64,000 bases of DNA from JAKSSE01 sp045597645 (lineage in GTDB: Bacteria > Bacillota > Clostridia > Lachnospirales > Lachnospiraceae), in the NCBI GenBank assembly GCA_045597645.1, contig JAZLKM010000027.1, positions 92,121-156,120 of the forward strand, written 5' to 3'. Made by a program: the position numbers and the translations under genes. How positions within the stretch are numbered: position 1 is the stretch's first letter; every line of letters begins with the position of its first letter. Positions 61,998 to 64,000 of this stretch are shown one piece after another. The notes beneath the pieces are model-generated. The model was not told where the DNA came from, did no database searches, and saw only the letters and a list, made by a program, of their open reading frames with translations.

Positions 61998-63098
61998 ATG
62001 GGCGAAATCAAGATTCCTCAGAGTCGCTTAGACCGAGGTTACGAACAATATAGACACGAATATGAAGCTAAAGCCATCGAAGTCCTACGTTCAGGATGGT
62101 ACATTTTAGGCAAGGAAATGCAATCTTTCGAAAACGAATTCGCTAACTTTGTAGGTTCGAAATATTGCAGGGGCTTAGCTAGTGGACTTGATGCTCTAAT
62201 CCTTGCTTTTCGCGCCCTTGGCATAGGAAAAGGTGATGATGTATTAGTTCAGTCTAACACATATATCGCTTCGGTAATGGGCATAACCATTAATGAAGCT
62301 AATCCTATTTTCGTAGAACCTGATGAGTATGATCTTATAGATGTGAACAAGATAGAAGCTGCTATCACTCCTAATACCAAAGCCATTCTTGTTGTTCACC
62401 TATATGGCCAGGCTACTGACATGGACTCCATAATGACCATCGCTGACAAACACAATCTAAAAGTAGTAGAAGACTGTGCTCAATCTCACGGAGCTTGCTT
62501 TAATGGAAAAATGACGGGTTCCTTCGGAGATGTTGGTTGCTTTTCTTTTTATCCTTCAAAGAACCTAGGAGCTTTCGGAGATGCAGGTGCAATCACTACA
62601 GACAATCCTGAAATTGCCGAAAAAATAACAGCGCTTAGAAATTATGGCAGCCAGAAAAGATATTACAATCAGTATATGGGCGTTAATTCAAGACTTGACG
62701 AAATGCAAGCAGGTCTTCTTCGCATAAAACTATCCCACTTCGATGAACTTACCACAGAACGAATAAAGATAGGTCAGACTTACTTAGAGAATATTAATAA
62801 TCCTAAGATTACTCTTCCCAAAATCAAGGCTGGCGCGGACCACATTTGGCATCAGTTTGTTATACATTGTAGCAATCGAGACGCTCTTAAAGAATATCTT
62901 GAAGGCAAAGGAATCGGAACAATTATACATTATCCTATTCCTCCTCATCTTCAGGAATGCTATGAATACTTAGGCTACAAAAAGGGTGATTTTCCTATTT
63001 CCGAAAGGTTTGCTGATGAAGTTCTATCGTTGCCCATATTCAATGGTATGAAAGATGATGAACTATCCTATGTTATAGATGCATTGAACGCTTTCTAG
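61998..63098 (+). CDS. DegT/DnrJ/EryC1 family sugar aminotransferase
   Basis: A 366-residue PLP enzyme that transfers an amino group to a nucleotide-linked keto sugar. The internal aldimine Lys188 is in CFSFYPSKNLGAFGDAGAI. SGLDALILAFRALGIGKGDD binds cofactor phosphate, DCAQSHGA is typical, and LRNYGSQKRYYNQYMGVNSR is the sugar-specificity region. FdtB-like 3-keto-hexose aminotransferases are closest in style. AAAGGAG precedes ATG 61998. No other nucleotide-sugar gene adjoins, so the product (3-amino-deoxyhexose or another) is not defined. The last 26 nt overlap the convergent EamA gene. Confidence 0.9.
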   Translation: MGEIKIPQSRLDRGYEQYRHEYEAKAIEVLRSGWYILGKEMQSFENEFANFVGSKYCRGLASGLDALILAFRALGIGKGDDVLVQSNTYIASVMGITINEANPIFVEPDEYDLIDVNKIEAAITPNTKAILVVHLYGQATDMDSIMTIADKHNLKVVEDCAQSHGACFNGKMTGSFGDVGCFSFYPSKNLGAFGDAGAITTDNPEIAEKITALRNYGSQKRYYNQYMGVNSRLDEMQAGLLRIKLSHFDELTTERIKIGQTYLENINNPKITLPKIKAGADHIWHQFVIHCSNRDALKEYLEGKGIGTIIHYPIPPHLQECYEYLGYKKGDFPISERFADEVLSLPIFNGMKDDELSYVIDALNAF

Positions 63099-63960
63099 TA
63101 ACATTTGTACCCGCAAGAACGGCTGATATTAGGACGAACGCTATTCCCAGTCCAGTTGTTCCAGATATTCTTTCTTTATATAAAAAGAAACTTACAGCTG
63201 TACCTACTACCGGTTCTAAACACGCTATGATTCCTGCTAAAGATGCTGGCGTAAGTCTCAGCCCTTCTGTATAGAATAGATAAGCTGCTATAGTTGAAAG
63301 GACTACCATTCCCAAAAAGCTCAGTGGAACAGCCGCTACTAGTTCTATTGAGGCAACGTTTTTCCAGTTTGCAAGCGGAAATGAGCATACAGCTCCTATT
63401 AAAAAAGAATAGAAGGATATGGTTGAGCTACTGTATCCTTTTTTTGTTGCGATCTTTCCAAAAATACTATACAGTCCATATCCCAGTCCTGAGCCAAGGC
63501 CAAATAATAAGGTTACCACATCTAGTGATACTGTGCTTTCTAATGCTCCTGAAACTAGTACACATCCTGTTAACGCGAGAATTAACGATACTATCTGTAA
63601 TGCTCCTATTTTTTCTTTAAGAAATATTGCTGCAAGCACAAGCACAAAAGCCGGAGATGTATACATTAAGGTTACTGCCACCGACAATGAAGTCCTAGTC
63701 AATGCATTAAAATAGCAAAAATTAAAAAATACTAGACTTAGTAAGCCTGTTCCAAAAAAAATCCATATATCTTTCAGTTTAATCCTGAGCGATTTTTTGT
63801 CTTTTGATAACAAGAAAACTCCCATTATTACTGCACTAAAAGCCATTCGCAAGGCCACAATATCCATTGATTCAAACCCTCGCGATGATAGATTTCTTAC
63901 AAATATTCCCATTATTCCCCATAGCGCAGCCGCTATGAGCACATATACTTTTCCTCTCAT
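63073..63960 (-). CDS. EamA/DMT family transporter
   Basis: A 295-residue protein with ten hydrophobic helices in two EamA repeats: first half LIAAALWGIMGIFVRNLSSR, second half GLGSGLGYGLYSIFGKIATK. The drug/metabolite transporter family carries amino acids, sugars or other metabolites; the substrate is unknown. ATG 63960 has only a weak GGAAAA upstream. A terminator-like hairpin lies 16 nt before the start (63977-63994), leaving no promoter space. The gene ends 26 nt inside the aminotransferase coding region on the other strand. Confidence 0.88.
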   Translation of the reverse strand: MRGKVYVLIAAALWGIMGIFVRNLSSRGFESMDIVALRMAFSAVIMGVFLLSKDKKSLRIKLKDIWIFFGTGLLSLVFFNFCYFNALTRTSLSVAVTLMYTSPAFVLVLAAIFLKEKIGALQIVSLILALTGCVLVSGALESTVSLDVVTLLFGLGSGLGYGLYSIFGKIATKKGYSSSTISFYSFLIGAVCSFPLANWKNVASIELVAAVPLSFLGMVVLSTIAAYLFYTEGLRLTPASLAGIIACLEPVVGTAVSFFLYKERISGTTGLGIAFVLISAVLAGTNVTRKRSMHL

Positions 63961-63970
63961 TTTTCCATAA

Positions 63971-63994
63971 AGAAAAGGACGCCATTCGGCGTCC
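63971..63994 (-). terminator. Terminator-like hairpin before EamA gene
   Basis: Minus strand stem GGACGCC/GGCGTCC with a 4-nt loop and TTTTCTTT tail, 16 nt before the EamA start codon. It may end a gene to the right of the window or act as attenuator. Confidence 0.65.
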
Positions 63995-64000
63995 CTTTCG

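Overview
The window looks like a chromosomal segment of a motile, anaerobic Clostridia bacterium, most likely a gut or rumen Lachnospiraceae (Roseburia/Butyrivibrio-like). The reasons are moderate-to-low GC, strong AGGAGG-type ribosome binding sites, the mbl-flgF-flgG gene order known from Gram-positive flagellates, a Clostridium-type cellobiose phosphorylase, a class B sortase, and a glycerol operon carrying a DUF1667 gene. Almost all genes lie on the minus strand. I see no tRNA, rRNA, CRISPR, transposase or prophage gene.

Region by region. Positions 1-3435: the 5' end of a RecD2-type helicase gene that runs off the edge, three flagellar rod genes behind a near-perfect sigma-28 promoter, and the actin-like mbl gene. 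Positions 3436-8713: the uvrB-uvrA repair operon with a LexA-type SOS box, and a possible 26-residue ORF coupled to the uvrA stop codon. Positions 8731-12526: a compact module of a CAP-domain secreted protein, an ECF sigma factor fused to a membrane-spanning sensor-like tail, and a lipoprotein. Two nearly identical ECF-type promoters precede the CAP gene and the lipoprotein gene, so the module probably activates itself. Positions 12663-15047: an amidohydrolase with an ECF-transporter S component, then a glycosyltransferase. Positions 15126-19915: the glycerol operon glpK, glycerol-3-phosphate dehydrogenase-like, FAD oxidoreductase, DUF1667.

Positions 19981-31281: a surface operon. It encodes a 2892-residue secreted protein with about 25 MBG-like repeats, a class B sortase with an unusual N-terminal cytoplasmic domain, and a Pro/Thr-repeat wall protein ending in a degenerate sorting signal. 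A sigma-28-like promoter precedes it, suggesting co-regulation with motility. Positions 31325-35944: ROK glucokinase, a class A penicillin-binding protein and a DUF234-type ATPase. Positions 36021-38446: an anti-sigma kinase/STAS pair beside a D-2-hydroxyacid dehydrogenase, then araD. Positions 38531-50019: a seven-gene operon joining a Gld-like ABC exporter (secreted GldG-like subunit, ATPase, permease) to a MoxR/DUF58/VWA module whose last protein carries three VWA domains plus an amidotransferase-like domain. Positions 50048-52086: queT under a preQ1-I riboswitch, and a MATE exporter.

Positions 52097-61929: carbohydrate uptake and use. There is a malEFG-type importer without its own ATPase, an RluA pseudouridine synthase, an ABC exporter, a DUF368 (PopT-type) lipid carrier transporter, and cellobiose phosphorylase. 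CRE/LacI-type palindromes mark both the importer and the phosphorylase. Positions 61957-63994: a DegT-family sugar aminotransferase convergent with an EamA transporter.

The strongest candidates for little-described biology are the self-activating ECF-sigma/CAP/lipoprotein module, the giant MBG protein-sortase operon, and the Gld-ABC plus MoxR-VWA operon.
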